From Pseudorhizobium banfieldiae (lineage in GTDB: Bacteria; Pseudomonadota; Alphaproteobacteria; Rhizobiales; Rhizobiaceae), in assembly GCF_000967425.1 (NCBI RefSeq), contig NZ_FO082820.1, positions 3,837,501-3,901,500 of the forward strand: a stretch of 64,000 nt of DNA, written 5' to 3'. Both the position numbers and the translations under genes were made by a program. The notes beneath the pieces are model-generated. The model made no database searches. It saw nothing but the letters and a program-made list of their open reading frames with translations, and was not told the DNA's origin. Positions 12,139 through 21,048 of the stretch are shown piece by piece; the stretch's first letter is position 1; each line of letters begins with the position of its first letter.

Positions 12139-13146
12139 CTACTCCGTGATCGTTGCGATGACGGAGAGGCAGTCGCCAGCCTTGATGAGGCCTGGGACGT
12201 GTCGGGCCGCGAGCACGCCATCCATGGCGGCGCGGTAATCAATGGGGGGGACGCCGGTCCTGCTGACGGGGTAGACGCGGGCGATGACGTCCCCCGCCGC
12301 GATCGGATCGCCAAGATCGCGACGGAATGCGACCAGCCCGTCGTCCTCCGCGAAGGTGAAGCAGTCGCTCGACGGCATATCCAGCCAACGGGTCTGCCGG
12401 ATCTCCGGAGCCCCCGCCAGGATTCCGGTGTGGCGCAGCAGGTTGAGGGTGCCCGTGCGGGCGATGTCGATGGAGTGAGCGCTCGCCGTGCCGGCACCAC
12501 CGAGCTCCGTGGTGACGAAGACCTTGCCCATTTCCTCGGCTGTCGTATCCAGCATTCCGACCGCATCGATCTCCAGCATCTTCATCGAGTATGGCGCAGA
12601 GAAGGCCGCGACCGCCTCGAAGCAGCGTGCCTCCTGCGTCTTGTCCGGCAGTTCGTGCGCTGCGGCATAGGGCAGGAAGTCGAGGGTTTTTCCGCCCGAA
12701 TGGAAGTCGAGCACGATGTCCGCCAACGGGATCAGGTGACGCGTCACGTAGTCCGCGATCTTCTCCGTCACCGTGCCGTCCGGCCGGCCCGGGAAACTGC
12801 GGTTGAGGTTGCCGCGGTCTATCGGCGAAGTCCTTGTGCCGGCCCTGAAGGCCGGATAGTTCAGCGCCGGCACGACGATGATGCGCCCGCTCACCTGCGA
12901 CGGATCAAGTGTCTGCGCCAGTTCGAAGAGAGCGGCCGGGCCCTCATACTCGTCGCCATGATTGGCTCCGGTGAGAAGCGCCGTCGGGCCGCTGCCATTG
13001 GCGATGACGCAGATCGGGATCATCACCGAGCCCCAGGCGCTGTCATCGCGGCTGTAGGGCAGCCGCAGATGGCCGTGCTGCACACCCCTCATGTCGAAAT
13101 CGACTGAAGGAGCGACAGGAGAGGGACGGGGCGCGGTGGTCAGCAT
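12139..13146 (-). CDS. doeB: N-alpha-acetyl-L-2,4-diaminobutyrate deacetylase DoeB (EutE)
   Basis: This is a 335-residue zinc-dependent deacetylase of the aspartoacylase/succinylglutamate desuccinylase family. The zinc motif ANHGDEYEGP (His63, Glu66) and a later His in LDFHSGG are present. In ectoine catabolism it removes acetate from N-alpha-acetyl-diaminobutyrate, made by DoeA, to give L-2,4-diaminobutyrate. ATG at 13146 is preferred; a GTG one codon upstream is also possible. It follows doeA after only a few bases. Confidence 0.9.
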   Translation of the reverse strand: MLTTAPRPSPVAPSVDFDMRGVQHGHLRLPYSRDDSAWGSVMIPICVIANGSGPTALLTGANHGDEYEGPAALFELAQTLDPSQVSGRIIVVPALNYPAFRAGTRTSPIDRGNLNRSFPGRPDGTVTEKIADYVTRHLIPLADIVLDFHSGGKTLDFLPYAAAHELPDKTQEARCFEAVAAFSAPYSMKMLEIDAVGMLDTTAEEMGKVFVTTELGGAGTASAHSIDIARTGTLNLLRHTGILAGAPEIRQTRWLDMPSSDCFTFAEDDGLVAFRRDLGDPIAAGDVIARVYPVSRTGVPPIDYRAAMDGVLAARHVPGLIKAGDCLSVIATITE

Positions 13147-13150
13147 CACG

Positions 13151-14329
13151 TCATGCCTTTACGAACAACTGGCGCGGCACATTGGAGAGACATTCGACGC
13201 CGGTTTCGGTGATCGCAATGCTTTCGGTGATTTCCAGCCCCATATCTTCGAGCCACAGGCCTGTCATGAAATGGAACGTCATGCCGGGCTTCAACTCCGT
13301 CCGGTCGCCGGGGCGCAGGCTCATCGTGCGCTCGCCCCAGTCCGGCGGGTAGGAAAGTCCGATCGGGTAGCCGGTCCGGTTGTCCTTGATGATCCCGTAT
13401 TTCTTCAACACCGCGAAGAAGGCATTGGCGATGTCCTCGCAGGCATTGCCGGACTTTGCTGCGGCAAGGCCCGCCTCCATCCCTTCCAGCGTCGCCTGTT
13501 CCGCATCGAGGAAGGCCTGCGTCGGCTTGCCGAGAAAGACGGTGCGCGAGAGCGGGCAGTGGTAGCGCTTGTAGGTGCCGGCAATCTCGAAGAACGTGCC
13601 TTCGCCCAGGCGCATCGGCTTGTCGTCCCAGGTCAGGTGGGGCGCCGACGCATCCGCCCCCGACGGCAGAAGCGGGACGATCGCCGGATAATCCCCACCG
13701 AACTCGGCGGTGCCGCGTATGCCCGCATCGTAGATCTCGGCGACAAGGTCGCACTTGCGCATGCCCGGCTCGATGACGTCGACGATCCGCTTGTGCATCA
13801 GTTCGACGATCTTGCCGGCCTTGCGCATATAGTCGAGCTCGGTCGGGCTCTTCACGGCGCGCTGCCAGTTGACGAGGCCCGCCGCATCCTTGAAGCGGGC
13901 ATTCGGCAGATGCGTCTGGAGGGAAGCGAAGGCGGCCGCCGAAAAATAGTAGTTGTCCATCTCGACGCCGACCGTCAGACCGGACCAGTTGCGCTCGTCG
14001 ATGATCTGCGACAGCAGATCCATCGGGTGGCGCTCGGTCGACTGCACGTAATGGTCGGGATACCCGATGATATTGTCATGCTCGATATAGGCGGTGCGCT
14101 TCGCGCCATTGGCATCCTGCTTGCGACCATACCAGATGGGGTCGCCGCTCGGCGGCACCAGCACGCATTGATGCACGTAGAAGGACCAGCCGTCATATCC
14201 GGTCAGCCAGTGCATGTTGGACGGATCGGTGACGATCAGGAGATCGATCCCGGCCTTTTCCATGGCGCGACGGGTCTTGGACAAGCGCTCGGCATATTCC
14301 TCGCGCGTAAAGTTCAGCGTCACGCTCAC
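13151..14329 (-). CDS. doeA: ectoine hydrolase DoeA (EutD)
   Basis: This 392-residue M24-peptidase-fold (creatinase/Xaa-Pro peptidase-like) protein is cytoplasmic. It opens the ectoine ring to N-acetyl-diaminobutyrate. The N-terminal domain (about 1-160, with MHWLTGYDGWSFYVHQ) and the C-terminal pita-bread domain are complete. It starts with GTG at 14329, overlapping the eutC stop by 4 nt, with GGAG 7 nt upstream. Its tight coupling to doeB and eutC supports the assignment over a general aminopeptidase. Confidence 0.9.
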   Translation of the reverse strand: MSVTLNFTREEYAERLSKTRRAMEKAGIDLLIVTDPSNMHWLTGYDGWSFYVHQCVLVPPSGDPIWYGRKQDANGAKRTAYIEHDNIIGYPDHYVQSTERHPMDLLSQIIDERNWSGLTVGVEMDNYYFSAAAFASLQTHLPNARFKDAAGLVNWQRAVKSPTELDYMRKAGKIVELMHKRIVDVIEPGMRKCDLVAEIYDAGIRGTAEFGGDYPAIVPLLPSGADASAPHLTWDDKPMRLGEGTFFEIAGTYKRYHCPLSRTVFLGKPTQAFLDAEQATLEGMEAGLAAAKSGNACEDIANAFFAVLKKYGIIKDNRTGYPIGLSYPPDWGERTMSLRPGDRTELKPGMTFHFMTGLWLEDMGLEITESIAITETGVECLSNVPRQLFVKA

Positions 14330-15339
14330 GCCGCATCTCCCATGTTCACGTTATTCACGATTGTCTGTCCGCATCCTGCATCTGCTGCGCGGGCGAGCGC
14401 GAGATTGGCGATTGCGGTATCCTGGACGCCGGTGCCTGTAAGGTCGGCGAAGGTGATGTCCTTGGGGCCAGTCCGCCCCATGGCCTTGCCGGCGATGACG
14501 GCTCCGAGTTCCGCAAACGGCTGGTCCAGGGTTGCGGTCCCAGCCTCGATGGCATGATGCAGTTCGCCGAGGATGCGCGTCTGCGTGATCCGGTCTGCGA
14601 CGTAGGTCGCCCGAGCAAAAACAGCCGGATCGATCTCGTTCTTGTGCTCGGCATCCGAGCCCATCGCAGTCAGGTGCTGGCCCGGCTCCAGCCACTCCGC
14701 CATCAGGATAGGCTTCTCTGCCGGCGTGGTGGTGACGATGATGTCGGCGCCGTTTACCGCCTCGCGCGGATCTGCCACGGCAGTGACCTTGATGTCGTGC
14801 TCGTGCTCGAACGCATCTGCAAGCCTTTGCGCCTTTCCGGGCTCACGCGCCCAGATGCGGGCCGACCGGATGGGCCGCACCAGCGCCAGCGCTTGAAGCT
14901 GCAACCGCGCCTGCATGCCCGCGCCGAAGATTGCGGCAACCGAGGCGTCCTCGCGCGACAGATGGCGGGCGGCGACAGCACCCGCGGCGGCCGTGCGCAC
15001 GTCGGTGAGATAACCGTTGTCGAGCAGCAGGGCCTCGACCAGCCCCGTTCTGGCGCTCAGCAGGATCATCAGCCCGTTGAGGCTGGGCAGGCCGAGCTTG
15101 GGATTGTCGAAGAACCCGGGGCTGACCTTGATGGCGAAGCTGTCAAAGCCCGGAACATAGGCGGTCTTGACGTCCACTTCGCCGCGAAATTCCGGGATGT
15201 CGAGGCGCAGGATCGGGGGCATTGCGACAGGTTTGGTGGCAAGCGCCGCGAAGGCCTGCTCCACGCAATCGACGGCAGAAGCGTCGAGCTTCACGATGGC
15301 GCGGAGATCCGCTTCCGTCAGGATGCGGATACGGCTCAT
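14326..15339 (-). CDS. eutC: EutC, ornithine cyclodeaminase-family protein of (hydroxy)ectoine use
   Basis: This 337-residue ornithine cyclodeaminase/mu-crystallin-family protein has a Rossmann core; the segment VAAIFGAGMQARLQLQAL is the dinucleotide-binding motif (about residues 133-150). In rhizobial and Roseobacter loci EutC acts with EutA and EutB in using 5-hydroxyectoine; the individual step is not firmly settled. It overlaps both neighbours (eutB, doeA) by 4 nt, so the operon is translationally coupled. No eutA gene is present here. Confidence 0.85.
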   Translation of the reverse strand: MSRIRILTEADLRAIVKLDASAVDCVEQAFAALATKPVAMPPILRLDIPEFRGEVDVKTAYVPGFDSFAIKVSPGFFDNPKLGLPSLNGLMILLSARTGLVEALLLDNGYLTDVRTAAAGAVAARHLSREDASVAAIFGAGMQARLQLQALALVRPIRSARIWAREPGKAQRLADAFEHEHDIKVTAVADPREAVNGADIIVTTTPAEKPILMAEWLEPGQHLTAMGSDAEHKNEIDPAVFARATYVADRITQTRILGELHHAIEAGTATLDQPFAELGAVIAGKAMGRTGPKDITFADLTGTGVQDTAIANLALARAADAGCGQTIVNNVNMGDAA

Positions 15340-16355
15340 CGGGTGCTCCTCCCAATGAGGTCTTGGTGTATCTCAGGATCGATGTTGCCGCCGGAAACGA
15401 TGACGGCAGTAGGTCCAAGGAGTTGAACCTTGTCCGCCAGGATTGCGGCGATGCCGACTGCTCCCGCCCCCTCCACGACCTCCTCTTCTTCGCGAGCCGC
15501 ATGTCGGATGCCGGCCGCAATCTCGTCCTCCGTCAGCAGGACGATGCCATCGAGAAGGTCGCGGCAGAGCGTGAAGGTGACGCGGTTTGACAGCCCGATG
15601 CCGCCCCCGAGCGAGTCTGCCAGCGTCTCCTCCTCGCGGGTTGCGACGGGCTTGCCGGCCGCGATGGCCGCATGCATGGCCGCACCGCGCTCCATGGAAA
15701 CGCCGATGATGCGTGCCTGCGGCTTCAAGGCCTTCACCGCCACGGCAATACCACCCGCCAGTCCGCCGCCGGAAAGTGGAACGAGCACGGTCGCGATATC
15801 CGGCAGGTCCTCGACGAGTTCAAGGCCGATCGTACCCTGGCCGGCCACCACGTCGACGTCGTCAAAGGGCGGGATCGGAGTGAGGCGCAACGTCTGCACC
15901 AAGCGCTCGACCTCATCCTGCGCATCGTCCTGGGAGACGCCGACGATGCGGATGTCGGCACCGAGCGAACGGATAGCCTCGACCTTGTTCGCCGGAACCA
16001 GCGACGACATGCAGATGGTGGCCGCTACGCCGAGCTCGCGTGCGGCATAGGCGACGGCGCGACCGTGATTGCCGGTTGAGGCAGTGACGAGACCGCGCCT
16101 CCTCGCCGCGTCGTCGAGTGACAGGATGGCGTTCATGGCGCCACGCAGCTTGAATGCACCAATTGGCTGCCGTGTCTCGAGCTTGAGATGGACGGACTGG
16201 CCCGCGCGTTCGGACAGGCTGGGAGAGGGGACGAGCGGCGTGCGCACGACCCGGCCCGCGATGCGTGTGGCAGCCCGTTCAACGGCCCCCAGCGAAACCG
16301 GCGGAACAGGATTCTCGATCACTCTGGACGGGCTCGCGCTCTTCATGATTGTCAT
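15336..16355 (-). CDS. eutB: EutB, threonine-dehydratase-like PLP enzyme of hydroxyectoine use
   Basis: This 339-residue fold-type II PLP enzyme has the PLP lysine in PIGAFKLRGAMN (Lys69) and the phosphate-binding glycine loop LSGGGLAGG in the middle. It resembles threonine/serine dehydratases and corresponds to EutB, thought to act on a hydroxylated ectoine intermediate. It is the first gene of a coupled run eutB-eutC-doeA-doeB-ehuB-C-D-A. ATG codons at 16355 and 16346 are both possible, and neither has a strong ribosome site. A promoter with candidate EnuR sites lies just upstream. Confidence 0.86.
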   Translation of the reverse strand: MTIMKSASPSRVIENPVPPVSLGAVERAATRIAGRVVRTPLVPSPSLSERAGQSVHLKLETRQPIGAFKLRGAMNAILSLDDAARRRGLVTASTGNHGRAVAYAARELGVAATICMSSLVPANKVEAIRSLGADIRIVGVSQDDAQDEVERLVQTLRLTPIPPFDDVDVVAGQGTIGLELVEDLPDIATVLVPLSGGGLAGGIAVAVKALKPQARIIGVSMERGAAMHAAIAAGKPVATREEETLADSLGGGIGLSNRVTFTLCRDLLDGIVLLTEDEIAAGIRHAAREEEEVVEGAGAVGIAAILADKVQLLGPTAVIVSGGNIDPEIHQDLIGRSTR

Positions 16356-16370
16356 GGTGCGAGCGAAGAA

Positions 16371-16414
16371 AAATCATGTCAATTATTATATTGTCATGAT
16401 TCAATGATTCATGA
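16371..16414 (-). promoter_or_regulatory. predicted eutB promoter with candidate EnuR operator
   Basis: In the 65-bp AT-rich gap between enuR and eutB a perfect TATAAT on the minus strand (16385-16390) faces eutB. It is flanked by AATCATG (16372-16378) and CATGATT (16395-16401). A second TCATGA pair (16394-16399 and 16409-16414) follows. The same CATGATT..CATG pattern recurs upstream of enuR (17893-17904), which suggests a common EnuR site. Confidence 0.55.
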
Positions 16415-16420
16415 CTAGCG

Positions 16421-17869
16421 TCATCCGATGGATCCAATGTCGTAGACGGGCGGCAGTTGCTCGAAGGTGTTGCGCACGGTCGTCAGTGCATTGCTGAGGG
16501 TCGCATGGCTCATCCGTCCGCCAAGGCAGATGCGGATGCCGCCGCCGTGGCCGGGGCCGGCGATAAAAGGTTCCGACGGCGAGACGGCGACATTCTGGTT
16601 GGCGAGTGCGCGCACCAGCCCGTCCTCGGTCCAGTGAGCCGGAACCTTTAGCCAGGCGCAAAGCGAGAGCGGATGACTGGAGGCGACATGGTGACCCAGG
16701 ACTGTAGCCGCGACGGACTGGCGCGCACGGGCTTCCCTGCGTTGGATCTCAAGCAGCCTCTGGGCCGTACCGTTCTCGATCCATCGGGTCGCGATCTCGC
16801 CGCTCAGATAGTTGCCGCTCCAGCTCGACACGCGCAGGATCGACGCAGCGCGGATCGAATAGGACGGGGGGACGACCAGATAGCCGGCGCGCAGCCCCGT
16901 CAGCACGGTCTTGGTAAAGCTGGTGACGAAGAAGCCAAGCTCCGGCAGCATTTCTGCCATCGACGGGAGATCCTTATCGACCATCGGACGGCAGACTTCA
17001 TCCTCGACAACGAAGATGCCGTAGCGTGCGGCAATGGCGGCTATCTCCTGCCGCCTTGCGGCCCCCATGACGTGTCCCGTTGGATTGTTGAGGGTCGGGA
17101 CCAGCACCATGGCGCGGACGCCGCCGGCCTCACAGGCTGATTCCAACGCGTCAGGCAGGATGCCCTCGCTGTCCGTGGGCAGGCCCTTCAGGCTGAAGCC
17201 CAGGACGTTGGAGAGGCCGATGATGCCGTGATCGGTCAGGTTTTCGCACAGCACGACGTCGCCCGAGCGCACGACGCAGCTCAGCGCGAGAAAGACACCG
17301 TGGGCTGCACCATTGGTGACGATGATGCGATCGGCAACGGCCGTGACGCCCAGTCTGCGCAGCCAGAGGCGCGCCGTCTCGCGATGCCGGTCAAGGCCGG
17401 CAATCGGCCGGCAGGGGCGCATGAAGCTTGCAGTGTCGCTTTCGGCAAGCTCGTGAAAGATCTCGCGGCAGGCCGCCTCATGCTCGTCGAGATAGACCCC
17501 GCGGATAATGGAAAGGTCGAGCACCTCGTTGGGGCTGTGATCGAGCATCATCCGCCCGGCGCGGTCGGTCACCCGCGCCTTGACGAAGGTGCCGCGGCCA
17601 ATCTCGCCGCTAAGAAAACCCAGCCGTTCCGCTTCCTTGTAGGATAGGCTGACGGTCTGGACGGAAAGACCGAGATCGCGCGCCAGGTCGCGATGCGTCG
17701 GCATGCGATCCATCGGCTTCAGCACGCCGGCATCGATGTCGGCGATGATGCGCTCGGTCAGCGCCGCGTGCTTCGTCACACCCTTCTGCTTAGTGAGGTC
17801 CGGCCGCCACGCCACTGGTCTCGTCGCGAGAACTGGACCGGTGGCGAGCGGATTGGCTTGGCGACGCAT
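16421..17869 (-). CDS. enuR: MocR/GntR-type regulator of ectoine catabolism EnuR
   Basis: This is a 482-residue MocR-type regulator: an N-terminal GntR winged helix (about 33-97, with DLARDLGLSVQTVSLSY) joined to a fold-type I aminotransferase domain. The PLP lysine is in SFTKTVLTGLRAGY (Lys320). EnuR proteins repress ectoine-use genes and sense diaminobutyrate or its N-acetyl form through the bound PLP; this is established for Ruegeria pomeroyi, inferred here. It lies directly upstream of eutB in the same direction but with its own promoter-like spacer on each side. Confidence 0.88.
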   Translation of the reverse strand: MRRQANPLATGPVLATRPVAWRPDLTKQKGVTKHAALTERIIADIDAGVLKPMDRMPTHRDLARDLGLSVQTVSLSYKEAERLGFLSGEIGRGTFVKARVTDRAGRMMLDHSPNEVLDLSIIRGVYLDEHEAACREIFHELAESDTASFMRPCRPIAGLDRHRETARLWLRRLGVTAVADRIIVTNGAAHGVFLALSCVVRSGDVVLCENLTDHGIIGLSNVLGFSLKGLPTDSEGILPDALESACEAGGVRAMVLVPTLNNPTGHVMGAARRQEIAAIAARYGIFVVEDEVCRPMVDKDLPSMAEMLPELGFFVTSFTKTVLTGLRAGYLVVPPSYSIRAASILRVSSWSGNYLSGEIATRWIENGTAQRLLEIQRREARARQSVAATVLGHHVASSHPLSLCAWLKVPAHWTEDGLVRALANQNVAVSPSEPFIAGPGHGGGIRICLGGRMSHATLSNALTTVRNTFEQLPPVYDIGSIG

Positions 17870-17892
17870 GAAATTGACTCGTTATTCGAGAA

Positions 17893-17945
17893 CATGATTT
17901 CATGACATTATGCATGCTTCAGTGCAAAAGATGAAGCACTATGCA
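17893..17945. promoter_or_regulatory. candidate EnuR site and dyad upstream of enuR
   Basis: CATGATTTCATG (17893-17904) is a perfect palindrome sharing its half-site with the eutB promoter. Next to it TGCAT-GCTTCA (17911-17921) pairs with TGAAGC (17932-17937) and ATGCA (17941-17945). The position 24-76 bp before enuR suits autoregulation. Binding is inferred. Confidence 0.45.
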
Positions 17946-17956
17946 AGTCTCGTGGT

Positions 17957-18019
17957 GCCTTTGCCTTCCGCATAGGCTCGGTGCTGTAGACGAGACCAGC
18001 AGTGACCTAAGGCAAAGGC
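17957..18019. repeat. 11-bp inverted repeat between doeD and enuR
   Basis: GCCTTTGCCTT (17957-17967) and AAGGCAAAGGC (18009-18019) are perfect inverted repeats separated by 41 bases, lying just past the doeD stop. The loop is long and no U-run follows, so it is a weak terminator candidate. It could instead be a regulator site. Confidence 0.45.
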
Positions 18020-18035
18020 CGTCGATCCGGCTAGG

Positions 18036-19439
18036 TCAAACGACTTCGCCGGCTCGCACCAGATCGTCCATGACGGCACGAACCGCGGCCTCGGCAATGG
18101 AGACGATCTCGTCGACCTCGGCCTTCGTCGTCACCAGCGGCGGTGCGAAGCCAAGGATGTCGCCATGCGGCATGGCGCGGGCGATGAGGCCGCGCTCGCG
18201 CGCCGCCTTCGACACGCGTGCTCCGACCGTTAGGTTCGGCTTGAAGCGTGTCTTCTTGTCTCGGTCTGCGACGAACTCGATCGCGCCCATCAGTCCCACG
18301 CCGCGTACTTCGCCGACGATCGGAAGCTGTGCGAACTTCGCCTTCAGCTGTTCCTGGAAATAGCTGCCCACCGTGCGGGCATTGCCCGGAAGGTCCTCCT
18401 TCTCGACAATGTCGAGGACGGCGTTTGCCGCGGCGGCGCCGATTGGGTGGCCCGAATAGGTATAGCCATGGGAGAATGCGCCGACGCGGTCGGCGCCGTC
18501 TTCCAAGACCTTGAACACCTTCTCGCCGACGATTGCCCCCGAGAGCGGGAAATAGGCGGAGGTCAGTCCCTTCGCGACGGTGATCAGGTCGGGTTCGATG
18601 CCGTAATGCTGCGATCCGAACATGGAGCCGGTGCGCCCGAAGCCGGTAATGACCTCGTCGGCGATGAGCAGGATGTCGTACTTTCTGAGGACTTTTTGCA
18701 CTTCCTCCCAATAGCCCTGCGGCGGCGGCGTGATGCCTCCGGTGCCGAGAACGGGTTCGGCGATGAAGGCACCGATAGTATCCGGATCCTCGCGCAGGAT
18801 CAGAGCCTCGAGCTCATCTGCGCGGCGCCTGGAGAACTCCTGCTCCGTCTCGCCTGCTTCCCCGCCCCAGTAATGGTGTGGTGCTCCGGTATGGAGAATG
18901 CCGGCGCGCGGCAGGTCCATGTGGTCGTGATAGAAGCTCATACCGGTCATGGAGCCGGAAACGACGCTGCAGCCGTGATAGCCACGCTCGCGGGAGATGA
19001 TCTTCTTCTTGTTCGGCTTGCCGCGCAGGTTGCTGTAGTACCAGACGAGCTTGGCCTGGGTCTCGTTGGCGTCCGAGCCGGACATCCCATAGAACACCTT
19101 GCTCATCTTGCCCGGTGCCATCTTCACCAGGCGATCGGAGAGGATCGCCAGTTCATCAGTCGTGTGGGCGGCATAGGAGTGGTAATAGGCGAGGCGGTAG
19201 GCCTGGCGCGAAATGGCCTCGGCGACTTCCGTCCGGCCGTATCCGACATTGACGCAGTAGAGCCCCGCGAAACCGTCGATCAGTTCCTTGCCGTGTGCAT
19301 CCTGGATACGGATGCCCTTGCCGGTCTCAACGATGGTCGGGTCGCCCATCTTGCCGGAGGCGAAGTCCTTGAGCTGCGTGAAGGGATGCAGGACCGAGTG
19401 GCGGTCCATCTCGGCGATCTGGTTGAGGTTCATGGTCAT
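18036..19439 (-). CDS. doeD: diaminobutyrate aminotransferase DoeD (class III transaminase)
   Basis: This is a 467-residue class III PLP transaminase. The GAFSHGYTYSGHPIGAAAA segment and the LLIADEVITGFGRTG motif (with the PLP-ring aspartate) are clear, and the PLP lysine follows in TVAKGLTS. It converts L-2,4-diaminobutyrate to aspartate semialdehyde in ectoine breakdown. ATG at 19439 is preferred because AAAGGAG lies 8 nt upstream. A start at 19457 overlapping the doeC stop by 4 nt is the alternative. It is coupled to doeC. Confidence 0.87.
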   Translation of the reverse strand: MTMNLNQIAEMDRHSVLHPFTQLKDFASGKMGDPTIVETGKGIRIQDAHGKELIDGFAGLYCVNVGYGRTEVAEAISRQAYRLAYYHSYAAHTTDELAILSDRLVKMAPGKMSKVFYGMSGSDANETQAKLVWYYSNLRGKPNKKKIISRERGYHGCSVVSGSMTGMSFYHDHMDLPRAGILHTGAPHHYWGGEAGETEQEFSRRRADELEALILREDPDTIGAFIAEPVLGTGGITPPPQGYWEEVQKVLRKYDILLIADEVITGFGRTGSMFGSQHYGIEPDLITVAKGLTSAYFPLSGAIVGEKVFKVLEDGADRVGAFSHGYTYSGHPIGAAAANAVLDIVEKEDLPGNARTVGSYFQEQLKAKFAQLPIVGEVRGVGLMGAIEFVADRDKKTRFKPNLTVGARVSKAARERGLIARAMPHGDILGFAPPLVTTKAEVDEIVSIAEAAVRAVMDDLVRAGEVV

Positions 19440-19453
19440 GGGGGAGGCTCCTT

Positions 19454-20932
19454 TCATGCAGCGAGGTTGCCGAAGCAGACGTATTTTGCCTCGAGATATT
19501 CCAGCAGACCGTGGCGTGATCCCTCACGGCCAAGGCCGGATTGCTTCCAGCCCCCGAAGGGGATCGGCGCGCCGGTGAACTTGGGTGTGTTGACGGCAAC
19601 CATCCCGTATTCGAGCCGGTCGGTGAGACGCATCGCGCGGCCCAGATCGTTCGTGTAGACATAGGCTGCGAGTGCCATTTCGCTGGCATTGGCACGCGCC
19701 AGCACCTCTTTCTCGTCGTCGAAGGGAAGGATCGCGGCCACCGGCCCGAAAGTCTCCTCCCGTGCGATCAGCATGTCGTCGGTGACATCGGCAAGCACGG
19801 TGGGCGTGACGAAGTTGCCGCCGAGTGGGCTGTCCTGCCCCCCGCAGACGAGACGGGCGCCGGTTGAAAGAGCCTGCGCGATCTGCTGGCGGCACTTTTC
19901 CCCGACCGACGGGCGCGTCATCGGGCCGATATCGACGCCAGGTTCAAGGCCGTGCCCGACGTTAAGCTGGGAGGTCGCCTTCGCGAACTGCTCGACAAAG
20001 CGATCGTAGATGCTGCGCTGGACGTAGATGCGATTGGCGGCCAGGCAGTCCTGGCCGGACGTAGCGAATTTCGCCTGGATGCAGTCGCTGACGGATCTGG
20101 AAAGTTCGAAATCGTCGAACAGGATGAAGGGGGCATGGCCACCGAGCTCCAGCGAGGCCTTCTTCACCGTCGCGGCGGATTGGGTAAGCAGGAGGCGCCC
20201 GACCTCCGTCGAGCCGGTGAACGAAAATGCCCGCACTTCGGTGTTTTCCAGGAGCCGGCGGGCAAGTGGTGCAGCCTCGCCAGTGAGAACCTGGAAGACG
20301 CCCGCCGGCACACCGGCCTCCTTGGCGAGCTTGGCCAGGGCCAGCGCCGAAAGCGGCGTCTCGGGCGCGGGCTTGACGATCATCGTGCAGCCGGCCGCGA
20401 GAGCGGCGCCGGCCTTGCGGGTGATCATGGCGGAGGGAAAATTCCATGGCGTGATGGCGACGGTGACGCCGAGAGGCTGCATCTGCACCGAAAGGCGGCT
20501 GCCGGGCAGATGGCTGGGCATCGTTTCGCCGTAGGCGCGCTCGGCCTCGGCGGCAAACCAGTCGAGGAAATTGGCCGCATAGGAAATCTCGCCCAGGGAT
20601 TCCGCCAGCGGCTTGCCCTGTTCGCAGGTCATGGTGACGGCAAGGTCCTGCGCGTTCTCCCGCATCAGCCTGGCCCAGGTCCGCAGGATCTCCCCACGTG
20701 CAGCCGGCAGCCTGTCGCGCCAGTCGAGGAAGGCGCGTCTCGCTGTTTCCACAGCGGCGTCAGCATCCTGCAGCGAGCAGGCAGCGACGTCGGCGAGAGG
20801 TTCCTGTGTCGCCGGATCGATGACGTGCAGGGTCTCGCGGCGCTCCATCCACTCGCCATTTAAGAAGGCGCGGCTTTCGAGCAGATCCGGTCGGCGCAGG
20901 TTTTTCAGGGCAGCAATAGCGATGCCTTCCAT
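19454..20932 (-). CDS. doeC: aspartate-semialdehyde dehydrogenase DoeC (succinate-semialdehyde DH family)
   Basis: This is a 492-residue NAD(P)-dependent aldehyde dehydrogenase of the GabD type. The Rossmann segment ITPWNFPSAMITRK, the catalytic glutamate in LELGGHAPFILFDD and the catalytic cysteine in SGQDCLAANRIYVQ are intact. In this setting it oxidises aspartate semialdehyde from DoeD to L-aspartate; a succinate-semialdehyde role cannot be excluded from sequence alone. GGAGG precedes the ATG. It is divergent from the Lrp-family gene across 116 bp. Confidence 0.87.
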   Translation of the reverse strand: MEGIAIAALKNLRRPDLLESRAFLNGEWMERRETLHVIDPATQEPLADVAACSLQDADAAVETARRAFLDWRDRLPAARGEILRTWARLMRENAQDLAVTMTCEQGKPLAESLGEISYAANFLDWFAAEAERAYGETMPSHLPGSRLSVQMQPLGVTVAITPWNFPSAMITRKAGAALAAGCTMIVKPAPETPLSALALAKLAKEAGVPAGVFQVLTGEAAPLARRLLENTEVRAFSFTGSTEVGRLLLTQSAATVKKASLELGGHAPFILFDDFELSRSVSDCIQAKFATSGQDCLAANRIYVQRSIYDRFVEQFAKATSQLNVGHGLEPGVDIGPMTRPSVGEKCRQQIAQALSTGARLVCGGQDSPLGGNFVTPTVLADVTDDMLIAREETFGPVAAILPFDDEKEVLARANASEMALAAYVYTNDLGRAMRLTDRLEYGMVAVNTPKFTGAPIPFGGWKQSGLGREGSRHGLLEYLEAKYVCFGNLAA

Positions 20933-21005
20933 GGGGCCTCCAGGGGTTTACACGCAGTCTAGTCTCGGACGAAGATCCAGACGCTGCGTCGCCAAGCAAG
21001 GCGGT

Positions 21006-21045
21006 GCAGGAATTCGGCTTACTTCAGCCATAGACGCAGGAATTC
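21006..21045. promoter_or_regulatory. candidate Lrp/AsnC-type sites in the doeC-asnC spacer
   Basis: GCAGGAATTC occurs twice, at 21006-21015 and 21036-21045, with start points exactly 30 bp apart and on the same face of the helix. The second is part of the near-palindrome GCAGGAATTCTGC ending at the start codon of the regulator. Phased repeats are typical for Lrp-family binding; function is inferred. Confidence 0.45.
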
Positions 21046-21048
21046 TGC

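Noticed and set aside
17957..18019. Intrinsic terminator for doeCD
   Set aside because: Arms are perfect but the loop is 41 bases and no U-run follows. Kept only as an inverted repeat.
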